DNA of 64,000 nt from Stieleria magnilauensis (lineage in GTDB: Bacteria; Planctomycetota; Planctomycetia; Pirellulales; Pirellulaceae), in NCBI GenBank assembly GCA_007753675.1, contig CP036432.1, positions 8,744,233 through 8,808,232 on the forward strand. Reading direction: 5' to 3'. Every line of letters starts with the position of its first letter. Within the stretch, counting starts at the first letter, position 1. The position numbers and the translations under genes were made by a program. The notes below the pieces were generated by a model. That model saw nothing but the letters and a program-made list of their open reading frames with translations. It had not been told where the DNA came from and did not search any database. Positions 45,639-54,202 of the stretch are shown here, one piece after another.

Positions 45639-46059
45639 GCGCGTTCAGCCGGAACGCCGGCCGCGAACCTGCGACGCTCTTTGCCAGTGTACTCGACCCG
45701 AATCGCCGTGGGAAATCCGACGTGACCATCAGCAGTCGGCTCGTCAGGCGTTGGTTGTCAGTTTGGAATTTGACAGGCGTTGGATTGTCTCGGCCGGCCG
45801 AGTCGACCGCGCACCCATCAAACGATGACATCAAGTGCGATTTCCAGGAAACAGAGGTCTGATGAAATCAAATGGGCCCAATTCAAGCAAACCCGTCAAA
45901 CCATGACATCAGATGTGAGTTGGAAGGAGCGGAACGGCAAAAATCAATTGGGCCGATTCGAGTGTCCCAATCAAACGGTGGACAAATCCAAAATCGGTCA
46001 GATCAGAAGGGCGAAGACGAAACGTTGGTCCGGTCCAATCGAGCACTGCCATCTGCCGC
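45639..46059. repeat. Gene-less cassette, family R2, copy a
   Basis: Contains the family landmarks CCAGTGTACTCGA, TCGACCGCGCACCC and ATGACATCAAGTGCGA, with a roughly 90-bp internal unit repeated in tandem. No frame looks coding on either strand. Related copies start at 47399, 48519, 51173, 51568, 59069 and 63898. Confidence 0.75.
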
Positions 46060-46143
46060 GAACGGTAGCGATCACGTGGTCGCCGCGAACGATAAACTAC
46101 TTCAACAAACTCAGCTCGGCGACTCACGTGCATCGTCTGGTTC
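46060..46143 (-). repeat. attC-like site 5
   Basis: Core GAAC/GTTC; boxes GCGAT/ACGAT, CACGTG/CACGTG, TCGCCG/TCGCCG with extrahelical G. Confidence 0.9.
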
Positions 46144-46764
46144 GCCATCTTGTAAACCCAGAGCATCAGACCAACGGCGTCTCGATTCATCAGTGTAACC
46201 GACGGCGACAGTCGTGTAGGACCGCACTTGCCCAAGAAGATCGCGGTAGAGTGGTGGAAGGTCGATCAGGATCAGCTTGCGTTCAAAGAACAGGCAATTG
46301 CGAGATTTCCGTGTCGCGTACTTCATGTGCCGGATACTGCCTAATCGCAGGTTGCAGTCTGAGACCTGCGATTCAATGGTCTCACCGTTCCAAAGGACGG
46401 TGACGAGATCGCCAGTGATTCTCACGACAGGGAGTTTCGATTGCGACCAGCCAGCCCTCGTAAAACTCGTGAGGAACCGAAGAGCTAGATACCCTAGTAC
46501 GCCCATCAGGATAGTAGCGAGGATCAGTACCGCGACCTGGAGAGACCCATCGTTTTGTCGAAAAGGAAGCCACGCCAGCGCCACGCCGATAGGCAGCCAC
46601 ATCGCGAGAATTACTCCAATGCCAAGCTGCATCCAAATCGCGGAGGCGTCTCTCCAGCGGTCAACCAAGTGAGACGGAATGTGCTCCACAAGTTGGGTTT
46701 GATCTTGAGGTGGATCTGAAGATGGTGGTTGCACAGAATTCAATGGGCGAACGATACGGATCAC
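46111..46764 (-). CDS. Membrane cassette protein, unknown
   Basis: The frame encodes up to 217 aa. Two membrane spans lie near residues 43-67 (IWMQLGIGVILAMWLPIGVALAWL) and 75-98; a soluble part follows with VVRITGDLVTVLWNGETIES and ERKLILIDLPPLY. No family is recognised. The furthest start, a GTG, lies inside the next attC-like site; TTG at 46743 or GTG at 46734 are more likely. The last residues GEPDDARESPS come from attC-like site 5. Confidence 0.6.
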   Translation of the reverse strand: MIRIVRPLNSVQPPSSDPPQDQTQLVEHIPSHLVDRWRDASAIWMQLGIGVILAMWLPIGVALAWLPFRQNDGSLQVAVLILATILMGVLGYLALRFLTSFTRAGWSQSKLPVVRITGDLVTVLWNGETIESQVSDCNLRLGSIRHMKYATRKSRNCLFFERKLILIDLPPLYRDLLGQVRSYTTVAVGYTDESRRRWSDALGLQDGEPDDARESPS

Positions 46765-46832
46765 GTGGTCGCCGCTAACGACTCACCACTTCAATAAACT
46801 CAACTCGGCGACTCACGTGCATCCGCTGGTTC
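46749..46832 (-). repeat. attC-like site 6
   Basis: Core GAAC/GTTC; boxes CGGAT/CGGAT, CACGTG/CACGTG, TCGCCG/TCGCCG. The first box differs from site 5 in both arms. Confidence 0.9.
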
Positions 46833-46840
46833 GTCGCATT

Positions 46841-47248
46841 CTATGTCTCAGATGCGTACCGTCGAAGGAGCGATGCGATCTCTACACTTCCCTCTTCTTC
46901 GGCAACGTCAATCATCGACCTGTCACCAGGATACATTAAAGCAGTCGCGTCAGTTCCTGAGTCAAGCAATAGACGCACCATCGCAACTCGGCCGGTCAAA
47001 ACGGCAGTACCGAGGGGAGTGATATAGACGACGTTTTTCGAGTGTTCAATGTCCGCACCTCGTTCGATCAATAGTCGCACAAGTAACTGGTTGCCGCTTC
47101 CAATCGCATAGTGCAGCGATGTGTAGCCATCGAAGATGTCTTGCCAGTTTGGATCCGCGCCGCTGTCGAGCAAATCCTGGACGCGTTTCAGGTCACCATT
47201 TCGGCTTGCTTCAAGAATACGCGTCCAAAGATCGGCTGTGTCTATCAC
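46841..47248 (-). CDS. Ankyrin-repeat cassette protein
   Basis: The 135-aa protein is made of about three ankyrin repeats: NGDLKRVQDLLDSGADPNWQD, GYTSLHYAIGSGNQLLVRLLIERGADIE and TPLGTAVLTGRVAMVRLLLDSGTDA. Ankyrin repeats bind other proteins; the partner is unknown. The start is GTG 47248, 28 bp from the core at 47276. No signal peptide is present, so it is cytoplasmic. Confidence 0.88.
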   Translation of the reverse strand: MIDTADLWTRILEASRNGDLKRVQDLLDSGADPNWQDIFDGYTSLHYAIGSGNQLLVRLLIERGADIEHSKNVVYITPLGTAVLTGRVAMVRLLLDSGTDATALMYPGDRSMIDVAEEEGSVEIASLLRRYASET

Positions 47249-47275
47249 AATTTGATGTCAAAACTTCTTGTCGAC

Positions 47276-47398
47276 GAACGTCAGCGATCACCTCGCACAC
47301 GGGCCTTCACGATTGAGACGGCGTGAGCGTGATGATCGAATCTGGGTGAAAGTTTGCGTCTCGCAATAATGAGTGTGCTGGGGTGCATCGCCGGGTTC
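47276..47398 (-). repeat. attC-like site 7
   Basis: Core GAAC/GTTC; boxes GCGAT/GCGAT, CACCTC/CACCCC, CACAC/CACAC with extrahelical G. 123 bp because of a long loop. Identical to site 14. Confidence 0.87.
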
Positions 47399-47708
47399 GT
47401 GGCGCCGGTCGGCACGCCGGGTTGAAACATCGTCGCGGTTTGCCAATGTACTCGATTTGAATTGCCGTGGGAAATTACAACGTCCCAATCTCCAGCCGGC
47501 ACGTCAGGCGTCGGTCGTCAGCATTGAAGTCGACAGGCGTCGGTTTGTCTTTCGTCAGGTGAGTCGACCGCGCACCCGTCAAACCGTGACATCAAGAGCG
47601 AATCCCAGGCAACGGAGGTTCGACGATATCAAGTGGGCCAAATTCAAGCGCACCCGTCAGCAGCATGGACGACAGGCGTTGGACATTGGCAGTCACGTCT
47701 ACCGCCAC
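47399..47708. repeat. Gene-less cassette, family R2, copy b (exact duplicate of copy d)
   Basis: Together with its attC-like site this cassette (47276-47713) is identical over 438 bp to 51050-51487. A short plus-strand frame is open through it but is not conserved in other family members. Confidence 0.85.
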
Positions 47709-47792
47709 GAACGGTTGCCGTCACCGAGGACGGACGATTGATTATCCATTTGTAAAACCGCGCAAGCCGTCCTTCGGTGCACGGCGTGGTTC
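47709..47792 (-). repeat. attC-like site 8
   Basis: Core GAAC/GTTC; boxes GCCGT/GCCGT, CACCGA/CACCGA, GACGG/GACGG: perfect pairing with extrahelical G. Confidence 0.9.
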
Positions 47793-47809
47793 CCTGAGCA
47801 ATGAAGCAA

Positions 47810-48364
47810 TTAGAAATTCCAAACGGATAGCCATACGGTTTTGGTATCTGGATCGATCACGATCAAATGCCCGTTGTGCCACGGGAGTCCATCGCAACAC
47901 CGCTCCTTTGCATCATAGAGCACACCCTTAGAGCTTAGCAATCTGACGAGCGAGTCATCACCGGAGTAGGTTCCCGGTTGTCCAATTGGGCCACCAAACG
48001 CCACGCCATCCGTTCCGAAATCACAATGAAATCCTATTTCACCCGGCACTGGACCTGATTGCCAACTGGCAGACCAAGGGGGCGCAGATTCGATCAGCTT
48101 GTCTATTGCGGGCTGTGTCAACTGGAACACTGCAAATGTTTCGCCATCACCAACGAGACCTCCGTGCTCGTCTTCACTATCAACCTCGCTCCATCCATCA
48201 CCCATCGAAATTCCAGTTTCAGAACGAAGGAAGTCCGGCGCTGAAATCTCTCGCTTGACCATGCGAAAAGGGGAAAGCACCAATGGTAGCCCCATGCATA
48301 GCGCGATGGCGATTGCGAATCCGATCGCAAGACGGAACGCGGCGTTTCGTGAAAAGACGTCCAT
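47810..48364 (-). CDS. Membrane-anchored cassette protein, unknown
   Basis: The 184-aa protein has one N-terminal span (FRLAIGFAIAIALCMGLPLVL, residues 10-31) and a soluble, acidic domain outside the membrane or in the cytoplasm. It ends KTVWLSVWNF. Two Cys (ERCCDG) are adjacent. No known domain is recognised. ATG 48364 is 32 bp from the next core. Confidence 0.68.
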   Translation of the reverse strand: MDVFSRNAAFRLAIGFAIAIALCMGLPLVLSPFRMVKREISAPDFLRSETGISMGDGWSEVDSEDEHGGLVGDGETFAVFQLTQPAIDKLIESAPPWSASWQSGPVPGEIGFHCDFGTDGVAFGGPIGQPGTYSGDDSLVRLLSSKGVLYDAKERCCDGLPWHNGHLIVIDPDTKTVWLSVWNF

Positions 48365-48395
48365 CGATTATCAGGATTCTGAACACACTTTCAGG

Positions 48396-48518
48396 GAACA
48401 TCAGCGATCACCTCGCACGCGGGCCTCCGCGATTGAGATGGCGTGAGCGTGATGACCGCATCGGGTTGGAAGTTTGCGTCTCGAAACAATGAGTGTGCTG
48501 GGGTGCATCGCCGGGTTC
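48396..48518 (-). repeat. attC-like site 9
   Basis: Core GAAC/GTTC; boxes GCGAT/GCGAT, CACCTC/CACCCC, CACGC/CACAC. Closely related to sites 7 and 14. Confidence 0.87.
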
Positions 48519-48905
48519 GTGGCGCCGGTCGGCACGCCTGTTGGAACATCGTCGCGGTTTGCCAATGTACTCGATTCGAATCGCCAAGGGAAATTCCAGC
48601 ATCCCAACTTCCAGCCGGAATGTCAGGCGTCGGATGTCAGCATTGAAATCGACAGGCGTCGGTTTGTCTTTCGTCAGCCGAGTCGACCGCGCACCCGTCA
48701 AAACGTGACATCAAGAGCGAATCACAGGAGACGGAGGTCTGATGAATTCGGGTGGGCGTCCTTCGAGCGCACCAATCAAACGATGACATCAATTGCGATT
48801 CCCAGGAAACGGAGGTTCGATGACTTCAAGTGGGCCAAATCCAAGCGCACCCGTCAGCAGCATGGATGACAGGCGTTGGACGATCGCAGCCACGTCTACC
48901 GCCAC
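48519..48905. repeat. Gene-less cassette, family R2, copy c
   Basis: Diverged relative of copy b. Two tandem units begin with TGACATCAAGAGCGAAT and TGACATCAATTGCGATT. No gene is seen. Confidence 0.75.
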
Positions 48906-48991
48906 GAACGGTTGGGATCAGCGGGCGGCGGGAGTTGACCTTGATCTCACCAAAAAACGCACCACCGCCGCTCCGTTGCATCCCTTGGTTC
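48906..48991 (-). repeat. attC-like site 10
   Basis: Core GAAC/GTTC; boxes GGGAT/GGGAT, CAGCGG/CAACGG, CGGCGG/CGGCGG with extrahelical G. Confidence 0.9.
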
Positions 48992-48998
48992 TGCCATC

Positions 48999-49472
48999 TT
49001 ACCACGGTTTCCACCATGGCTTTGTCTCTTTCGATTCCCAGGATTTGCGAACGCTGTCTCGCTGATCAATCACAGCGCGGTACATAGGCACAAGAAAATC
49101 GGTTTCCTTTGTTTCCCATCTTTTTGCGACCATGCTCGCAGGACAAACCAATACGTCGCCCATACTTGGCAGTGCGCGAACGCCGAGATCCGTACCAAAT
49201 TGATCAGTGACGAGTGTCCATTCGAATTCATCATTGTCTACGAGAAACTGACCGAATGCAAATCCGATCGCGTGTACAACGTCATTGGCTTGTTCGTTGA
49301 TGTCTGTTCCATTGGTAAGCCATTGCCTGTATGCGACATCGAGGACGCCAGGCGTCATATCGCAGGCGTCACCATCAGGATCCGAGGCCGCTATGAGCGA
49401 GCGTGCGTGAGCAATTGATTTAGCGATCCACTCCTGCTCGGCTTGGTTGGGCTGACTGAACTTTGGTTTCAT
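48999..49472 (-). CDS. DUF3806-like cassette protein
   Basis: The 157-aa protein resembles DUF3806: VVHAIGFAFGQFLVDNDEFEWTLVTDQFGTDLGVR and VLVCPASMVAKRWETKE, the family's LG-Ga-FG, W-tD-yG and P-smi-kR blocks. The function of the domain is unknown. It is soluble. The stop lies 8 bp after attC-like site 10; ATG 49472 is 11 bp from the next core. Confidence 0.75.
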   Translation of the reverse strand: MKPKFSQPNQAEQEWIAKSIAHARSLIAASDPDGDACDMTPGVLDVAYRQWLTNGTDINEQANDVVHAIGFAFGQFLVDNDEFEWTLVTDQFGTDLGVRALPSMGDVLVCPASMVAKRWETKETDFLVPMYRAVIDQRDSVRKSWESKETKPWWKPW

Positions 49473-49482
49473 GTCTTTGGCA

Positions 49483-49566
49483 GAACGTCACGCGTCACCC
49501 GGTACGCGCGAAAGATTTTCAACTTCAAAACCGCTAGACTCGCGTACTCGGGTGCACGCGATTGTT
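49483..49566 (-). repeat. attC-like site 11
   Basis: Core GAAC/GTTC; boxes CGCGT/CGCGT, CACCCG/CACCCG, TACGCG/TACGCG: perfect pairing with extrahelical G. Confidence 0.92.
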
Positions 49567-49572
49567 CTGTGC

Positions 49573-49938
49573 TCAGTAGTTGCCGACGAAGCAAAAGCGG
49601 GTGTCTCTGAGATCAGCATCATCCAGCACTGACTCAATTGTCTCCATCAGATCAATATATGAAGCGTGCGTTTGGTCGTCCAATGCGCCGCGGTTGTCAC
49701 GGAGATGTTCTAAAACCGAGCGGGCGGCCATTAATCCCTTCGCCGAACTATGCCATCGAGTGGACGAGTTGCCGTATTCCCCTTCATAAACGTAGAAGTC
49801 GTTGATTCGATCTACGTCTAGATTCGCGGCAATGGTATCCCAGTGCGGATGGAAACGCGCGAACTGTTCAGGGTCAACCGCATTCATGTGATCGACACCG
49901 GGTACTGGTCGCTGCAATCGTAAGTGTAGCTTCTCCAT
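49573..49938 (-). CDS. Hypothetical cassette protein
   Basis: The 121-aa soluble protein has a helical C-terminal half (GLMAARSVLEHLRDNRGALDDQTHASYIDLMETIESVLDDADL) and an aromatic centre (INDFYVYEGEYGNSSTRW). No domain is recognised. ATG 49938 is 20 bp from the next core; no room for a separate promoter. Confidence 0.7.
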   Translation of the reverse strand: MEKLHLRLQRPVPGVDHMNAVDPEQFARFHPHWDTIAANLDVDRINDFYVYEGEYGNSSTRWHSSAKGLMAARSVLEHLRDNRGALDDQTHASYIDLMETIESVLDDADLRDTRFCFVGNY

Positions 49939-49957
49939 CTTAACCTATTCATGCACA

Positions 49958-50041
49958 GAACGTCCGCCGTCACCTGGCACGAGCGGAAACACTTGAACTC
50001 AAAGCAGACGCGATCGAGTGCTCAGGTGCACGGCTTTGTTC
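49958..50041 (-). repeat. attC-like site 12
   Basis: Core GAAC/GTTC; boxes GCCGT/GCCGT, CACCTG/CACCTG, CAC/CAC with extrahelical G. Confidence 0.9.
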
Positions 50042-50464
50042 CTCGAATCTAACTGTCTTCGTCATTGCTCGGGCACCTGCGTCAAATGCGGCCCGGCGGT
50101 CACAGAATAGCGTGATCGATCAGTTGAGGCAACTTTTTGGGCGTCATTGAAGAAATCGAACGCGGAGGCTCGATGGGCGCGTGACCCAACATTGCGATGC
50201 GTCCGGCACCGAGATGTCGAAGTGACCTTGCGGCGAATCACACGTCTGGTCCGTTGCGGCGGGTACCAACGTGCCAATTCACTTCGTGGGGCGTCGCGAC
50301 AAAAAGAGATCTCAGTTGTCATGCGGCACCGATCAATCGAGTGATCAAGTCCGACGTCGGCAGGTCAACGGTGCATGCGCCCACCGAAAGAGTGAAACGC
50401 TCAAGCAATCTGGCCAGTAAATCCGTCAACACAAATCGATGTTGGGAGTCTCGCTACTGACGAG
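50042..50464. repeat. Gene-less cassette, family C, copy 1
   Basis: Shares CACAGAATAGCGTGATCGAT and GGGTACCAACGTGCCAATTC with copies at 58560, 61753 and 62262. Frames are open on both strands but not consistently conserved among copies, so I do not call a gene. Confidence 0.75.
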
Positions 50465-50547
50465 GAACGTTGGCGATAACCGAGTCCGAGCGGACAAGTC
50501 ACCACTTGTAAAATCGTTTTCGAGGACTTCGGTTCATCGCATGGTTC
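50465..50547 (-). repeat. attC-like site 13
   Basis: Core GAAC/GTTC; boxes GCGAT/GCGAT, AACCGA/AACCGA, TCC/TCC with extrahelical G. Confidence 0.9.
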
Positions 50548-50581
50548 CCCGCTTTGTTGAGTCAGGGCAAACGGTGAACCG

Positions 50582-51007
50582 TCAACCAATATTGAACCCG
50601 AGATTCATGCGTTCAGCAACATCCAGAGCAGAACGAAATCGGTTCACGTAAGTACGAATGTCTCGCGCGCCACGTACGCGAAGCCGTCGAGCGCGTTGTG
50701 AGCGTTGCACCGGGCAGAACCGATCAATTACCTCATAAGGCCAGATGTCGTGAGCGATCGCACGAGCATTCCGATGGATCATGGCAAGTTCATCGCGAAA
50801 CGCATCGAATTGGTCGGGCGTCACGTACAAGTCGTTGTTCCTAAGCGTCGGCATGAACGTAGCACCACGTTCGGTCAACGAGCGAGATCCCCACAACCGT
50901 GTCCGATAGCATTCAAAACCCGCCGCGCAACGGTTCTCGATATCGGGGACGGAAACGAATTCAAGTCGTTCGGTGTCATGGCGATAGAGCGAGACGGAAA
51001 GTGTCAT
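50582..51007 (-). CDS. Hypothetical cassette protein, paralogue of 63346-63771
   Basis: The 141-aa protein has an N-terminal strand-rich part (MTLSVSLYRHDTERLEFVSVPDIENRC) and a helical part with DLYVTPDQFDAFRDELAMIHRNARAIAHDIWPYEVIDRF and a basic RSQRARRLRVRGARDIRTYVNRF. No family is recognised. A paralogue with about a dozen substitutions is carried in another cassette at 63346; conservation of frame between the two supports a real gene. Confidence 0.8.
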   Translation of the reverse strand: MTLSVSLYRHDTERLEFVSVPDIENRCAAGFECYRTRLWGSRSLTERGATFMPTLRNNDLYVTPDQFDAFRDELAMIHRNARAIAHDIWPYEVIDRFCPVQRSQRARRLRVRGARDIRTYVNRFRSALDVAERMNLGFNIG

Positions 51008-51049
51008 CGATACGCCTAGGTGTCACCGGTTGCGTTTCACTCAGTCGGG

Positions 51050-51172
51050 GAACGTCAGCGATCACCTCGCACACGGGCCTTCACGATTGAGACGGCGTGA
51101 GCGTGATGATCGAATCTGGGTGAAAGTTTGCGTCTCGCAATAATGAGTGTGCTGGGGTGCATCGCCGGGTTC
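51050..51172 (-). repeat. attC-like site 14
   Basis: Identical to site 7, part of an exactly duplicated cassette. Confidence 0.87.
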
Positions 51173-51482
51173 GTGGCGCCGGTCGGCACGCCGGGTTGAA
51201 ACATCGTCGCGGTTTGCCAATGTACTCGATTTGAATTGCCGTGGGAAATTACAACGTCCCAATCTCCAGCCGGCACGTCAGGCGTCGGTCGTCAGCATTG
51301 AAGTCGACAGGCGTCGGTTTGTCTTTCGTCAGGTGAGTCGACCGCGCACCCGTCAAACCGTGACATCAAGAGCGAATCCCAGGCAACGGAGGTTCGACGA
51401 TATCAAGTGGGCCAAATTCAAGCGCACCCGTCAGCAGCATGGACGACAGGCGTTGGACATTGGCAGTCACGTCTACCGCCAC
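51173..51482. repeat. Gene-less cassette, family R2, copy d (exact duplicate of copy b)
   Basis: Identical to 47399-47708. The identity starts and stops at the GAACG core on both sides. Confidence 0.88.
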
Positions 51483-51567
51483 GAACGTCGGTGGTCACCG
51501 CGTCGGCGCGATGGACCTGAACTCAAATACAAACTCGACTCGCCGACTGCGGTGCACCACTTGGTTC
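51483..51567 (-). repeat. attC-like site 15
   Basis: Core GAAC/GTTC; boxes GTGGT/GTGGT, CACCGC/CACCGC, TCGGCG/TCGGCG: perfect pairing with extrahelical G. Confidence 0.92.
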
Positions 51568-51937
51568 ACGCGGCTCGTCCACGACGACAGTTTGAGCCGT
51601 CATCGCTGGTTGCCAATGTACTCGATTGAAATCGCCGAGGGAAATCGAGTCTCCCAATCAGCAGTGGGCGCGTCAGGCGTCAGTGTTGCATTTGACAGGC
51701 GTCGGTTTGTCTTATGCGGCCGAGTCGACCGCGCACCTATCGAACGATGACATCAGGAGCGAACCCCAGGAAACATAGGCCTGATGAGATCCGATGGGCG
51801 CACTTCGAGCGCACCATTCGCAACTGGGATGTCACGGGTTGGAACAGGATGCGAACAGCGGAGAAGAGATTTGTCCACGAATCACTCGAATGACACGAAT
51901 CGATGTGCCGTTGCTGCTAGGCGTCGGTTGGCAGCGT
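51568..51937. repeat. Gene-less cassette, family R2, copy e
   Basis: Family landmarks CCAATGTACTCGATTG, TCGACCGCGCACCTATC and ATGACATCAGGAGCGA are present. Its right third (GAGAAGAGAT...GACACGAATCGAT) is shared with the cassette interrupted at 59.2-60.8 kb. No gene is seen. Confidence 0.75.
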
Positions 51938-52024
51938 GAACGGTAGAAATCACGGTGGACGGGCGAAAGACTTGCAAGCAGTCCAAGAATCGCGACTCCC
52001 GGCCTGCCGTGCATTTCATGGTTC
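51938..52024 (-). repeat. attC-like site 16
   Basis: Core GAAC/GTTC; boxes GAAAT/GAAAT, CACGGT/CACGGC, then GACGGG/GCCGGG. Identical to site 26. Confidence 0.87.
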
Positions 52025-52059
52025 TGTCAGTGTTTTGCTGTTGACGTGTTCAGGACGAG

Positions 52060-52437
52060 TTAGTGCGATCGGAACTGGTCCCATGTCTCGATGACGTCCT
52101 CTACGCTATCGACCCATTTTCCTGGTGGAACAACAAAAACTCGAGTAGGGTGAGTTGGCCCCGTACTTTGTGTCCAACTACCATCCTTCGCTTTCCGTAA
52201 CCTAAAAGTCGAAACGGAGAAAGTTGCCGATGGTGTTGACTGAGTGGCAAATCTACAAGTGAAATGCGATGAACGTCGTTTTTCACCAACACCCACGTTG
52301 GTGGCCCAAACTCGAAGGTCTGCTCGAGTCCTCTGCCAACGTTTATTGTACTCCAGATTCATCCAAATTTGCGTTGCAACAGCGAGCACCGCGACAAGGA
52401 TGAGCAGCGTTCGAAGGCTAAACTTGACACTTGGCAA
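52060..52437 (-). CDS. Membrane-anchored cassette protein, duplicated at 62808
   Basis: The 125-aa protein has an N-terminal span (LRTLLILVAVLAVATQIWM) preceded by basic residues, then a soluble domain with VGEKRRSSHFTCRF and GPTHPTRVFVVPPGKW. No known domain. The start is TTG 52437. The entire cassette (51938-52485) is present again without change at 62686-63233. Confidence 0.75.
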   Translation of the reverse strand: MPSVKFSLRTLLILVAVLAVATQIWMNLEYNKRWQRTRADLRVWATNVGVGEKRRSSHFTCRFATQSTPSATFSVSTFRLRKAKDGSWTQSTGPTHPTRVFVVPPGKWVDSVEDVIETWDQFRSH

Positions 52438-52479
52438 AAAACAAAACCCTCGGAAATGATATCGCAGTAAGTGACGACA

Positions 52480-52563
52480 GAACGGCAGGCATAACCGAGT
52501 GGCGGCAAACGATTTGCCACTTCAAAAACCACGACTCCGCCACTTCGGTTCATGCCATGGTTC
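52480..52563 (-). repeat. attC-like site 17
   Basis: Core GAAC/GTTC; boxes GGCAT/GGCAT, AACCGA/AACCGA, TGGCGG/TGGCGG: perfect pairing. Confidence 0.92.
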
Positions 52564-52579
52564 TGCCATTCTTGTTTAG

Positions 52580-53011
52580 TTACGGCGGCAGGTCACGAAA
52601 CCGATACCTCTCGGCTCGCCGCTTCCTGCTTCGTGCCTCTTGATCAAGTTCCTTCATGTAGACCCGAGCGAACCATGTTTGAGCAAAGCCACCGACGCCA
52701 AGCATAACGAGCAACGGAATTAGTTGTGAGGGCATCAGCATGCCGAGCCACGAATGTCCGGGGATCCAAGTCCCAGATCGGTGTGGGAAAAACATCCCCA
52801 CAACGAGTGCTGCGACGACGCCCACAAAGATTCCTGCGTAGCATTTTTGACGCAACGCGATCAAAACGTGAAAACCAAGCCATACCTCGATAAGGATCGC
52901 GGTCTGTGCGGCGGCACGGGGAAGTTGCAAGGTTGCGAACAAAGCGGCGATCACGACCGTTGCCCACAAACAATGAGCGATTCCAAATTGAGTGCGCATT
53001 GACGTTCCCAT
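52580..53011 (-). CDS. Membrane cassette protein, unknown
   Basis: The 143-aa protein has about four spans: HCLWATVVIAALFATLQL, TAILIEVWLGFHVLIAL, YAGIFVGVVAALVVGMFF and LIPLLVMLGVGGFAQTW, then a basic cytoplasmic tail ending SRKRRAERYRFRDLPP. No domain is recognised. ATG 53011 or 52999 may be the start; the first is 23 bp from the next core. Confidence 0.7.
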   Translation of the reverse strand: MGTSMRTQFGIAHCLWATVVIAALFATLQLPRAAAQTAILIEVWLGFHVLIALRQKCYAGIFVGVVAALVVGMFFPHRSGTWIPGHSWLGMLMPSQLIPLLVMLGVGGFAQTWFARVYMKELDQEARSRKRRAERYRFRDLPP

Positions 53012-53033
53012 TACTCAGGGCACTTCATCGGCA

Positions 53034-53119
53034 GAACGATTGCGATGACCGAGTCGCGACGAATGACATTGTGATGGCCAAAGGACCTGATTAGCGACTT
53101 CGTGTCCATCGCCTGGTTC
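53034..53119 (-). repeat. attC-like site 18
   Basis: Core GAAC/GTTC; boxes GCGAT/GCGAT and TCGC/TCGC pair; the middle box is GACCGA against GACACGA, with one extra base. Confidence 0.82.
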
Positions 53120-53151
53120 TGGCAAACTCATTGTCGCAGATTCGAGAATGC

Positions 53152-53484
53152 CTAGCGAGCAGCAGTTGCTCCGTATTTCTCGTTTAGGTCCAAAAGGTGG
53201 TGACCGTAAACACGCAGGTGCGTGTAGTCGGTGATGACGACGAGGTAGCAGTTCGGTTTCCCGTAGTAGAGCAATGCATGACCGAACGTCCGGTCTCCGT
53301 TGATGTAAACATCTTGAAGTTGCAAATCTTTCATTATGTCAGCGAGATCGAAATCAATAATGCAGTTTTCCACGTAGCCAGCCAGAGGAACGATTTCAAC
53401 GTATTCATCTTCGTCGATACGCCGCATTGGTTCAACAAACGTTGCGATGTATTGTTCCTCTGTGAGCTGTGTAGTATTGGGCAC
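53152..53484 (-). CDS. Hypothetical cassette protein
   Basis: The 110-aa soluble protein contains an acidic N-terminal half (RRIDEDEYVEIVPLAGYVENCIIDFDLADIMKDL) and a strand-rich end (NCYLVVITDYTHLRVYGHHLLDL). No family is recognised. The start is GTG 53484, 46 bp from the next core. Confidence 0.68.
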   Translation of the reverse strand: MPNTTQLTEEQYIATFVEPMRRIDEDEYVEIVPLAGYVENCIIDFDLADIMKDLQLQDVYINGDRTFGHALLYYGKPNCYLVVITDYTHLRVYGHHLLDLNEKYGATAAR

Positions 53485-53529
53485 GGCGTGATGTCGACTC
53501 CTGCTCTAGACCTGTCACGATTCGTGCCA

Positions 53530-53613
53530 GAACGTTACCCGTCACCGGGCCGGGAAAGTTGAGTGTCCATTCGTGAAACCTTGCAAGCCCGGCTCCGGTG
53601 CACGGGATGGTTC
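53530..53613 (-). repeat. attC-like site 19
   Basis: Core GAAC/GTTC; boxes CCCGT/CCCGT, CACCGG/CACCGG, CCGGG/CCGGG: perfect pairing. Confidence 0.92.
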
Positions 53614-53622
53614 CCCGCAATC

Positions 53623-54000
53623 TCAGAGCCAAGGTGAACCAGGTGCGGGGTCTCCGTCGATGAATTTACGATCGATGATACCACAGATTGGAGTAAAGTA
53701 CGGATCATCAATGTCGATGGGAGATCGCGTTCCGTGCATGAACACTGTACCACCATGCGCAACAAATACGCGCAATGCCTTACGCACTAGTTCGATTGCG
53801 AAACACAGAGCGGTGAACGTGTCGTGTCCACCCTGGGGGCGCCTTACGATGAACGGATCAAAGGAGACGTGAATCAGGTATTCAGTCCGACCGTGCTTGT
53901 CTTCGCGAGTTGTGGGGTCGCCAATCTGGACTGTCGCGACAAAAGCGTTTCCGTGTCGATCGACGCAATCGAATTTGGTTTCAGCAATAGGTTCGGACAC
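53623..54000 (-). CDS. Hypothetical cassette protein
   Basis: The 125-aa soluble protein begins SEPIAETKFDCVDRHGNAFVATVQIGDPT and contains HVSFDPFIVRRPQGGHDTFTALCFAIELVRKALRVFVAHGG. The motif order (substrate-like beta sheet, then a long helix with the HDTF stretch) recalls an uncharacterised family seen in other genomes, which I cannot name. The start is GTG 54000, 15 bp from the core at 54016. Confidence 0.7.
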   Translation of the reverse strand: MSEPIAETKFDCVDRHGNAFVATVQIGDPTTREDKHGRTEYLIHVSFDPFIVRRPQGGHDTFTALCFAIELVRKALRVFVAHGGTVFMHGTRSPIDIDDPYFTPICGIIDRKFIDGDPAPGSPWL

Positions 54001-54015
54001 AATTCTTCAGTCGGG

Positions 54016-54100
54016 GAACGTTAACGATCACGTGGTCGCCGCAAACGACTGACCACTTCAAAAAGCTCAACTCGGCGACTCACGTGCATCGTCTGGTTCA
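54016..54100 (-). repeat. attC-like site 20 (interrupted by IS91-like element)
   Basis: Core GAAC/GTTC; boxes ACGAT/ACGAT, CACGTG/CACGTG, TCGCCG/TCGCCG: perfect pairing. The IS91-like element begins directly after its GGTTC; the missing GCC continues at 58077, so the site is cut at its core. Confidence 0.92.
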
Positions 54101-54202
54101 AGTAAGCCGCTTCGCGGCGGGATTTTGGTGGGTATGAGACCTTGATGGAAGGAGCGGTTCACGGTGAACCGCTTCACACACTCCTTCCACAAGGAACTTT
54201 CG

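Noticed and set aside
45930..45940. Extra GAACG in an R2 cassette as a further core
   Set aside because: No partner arm or stem boxes follow, so it is a chance match.
47373..47741. Plus-strand genes in R2 cassettes
   Set aside because: The frames are not conserved in the diverged R2 copies and oppose the direction of all recognisable cassette genes.
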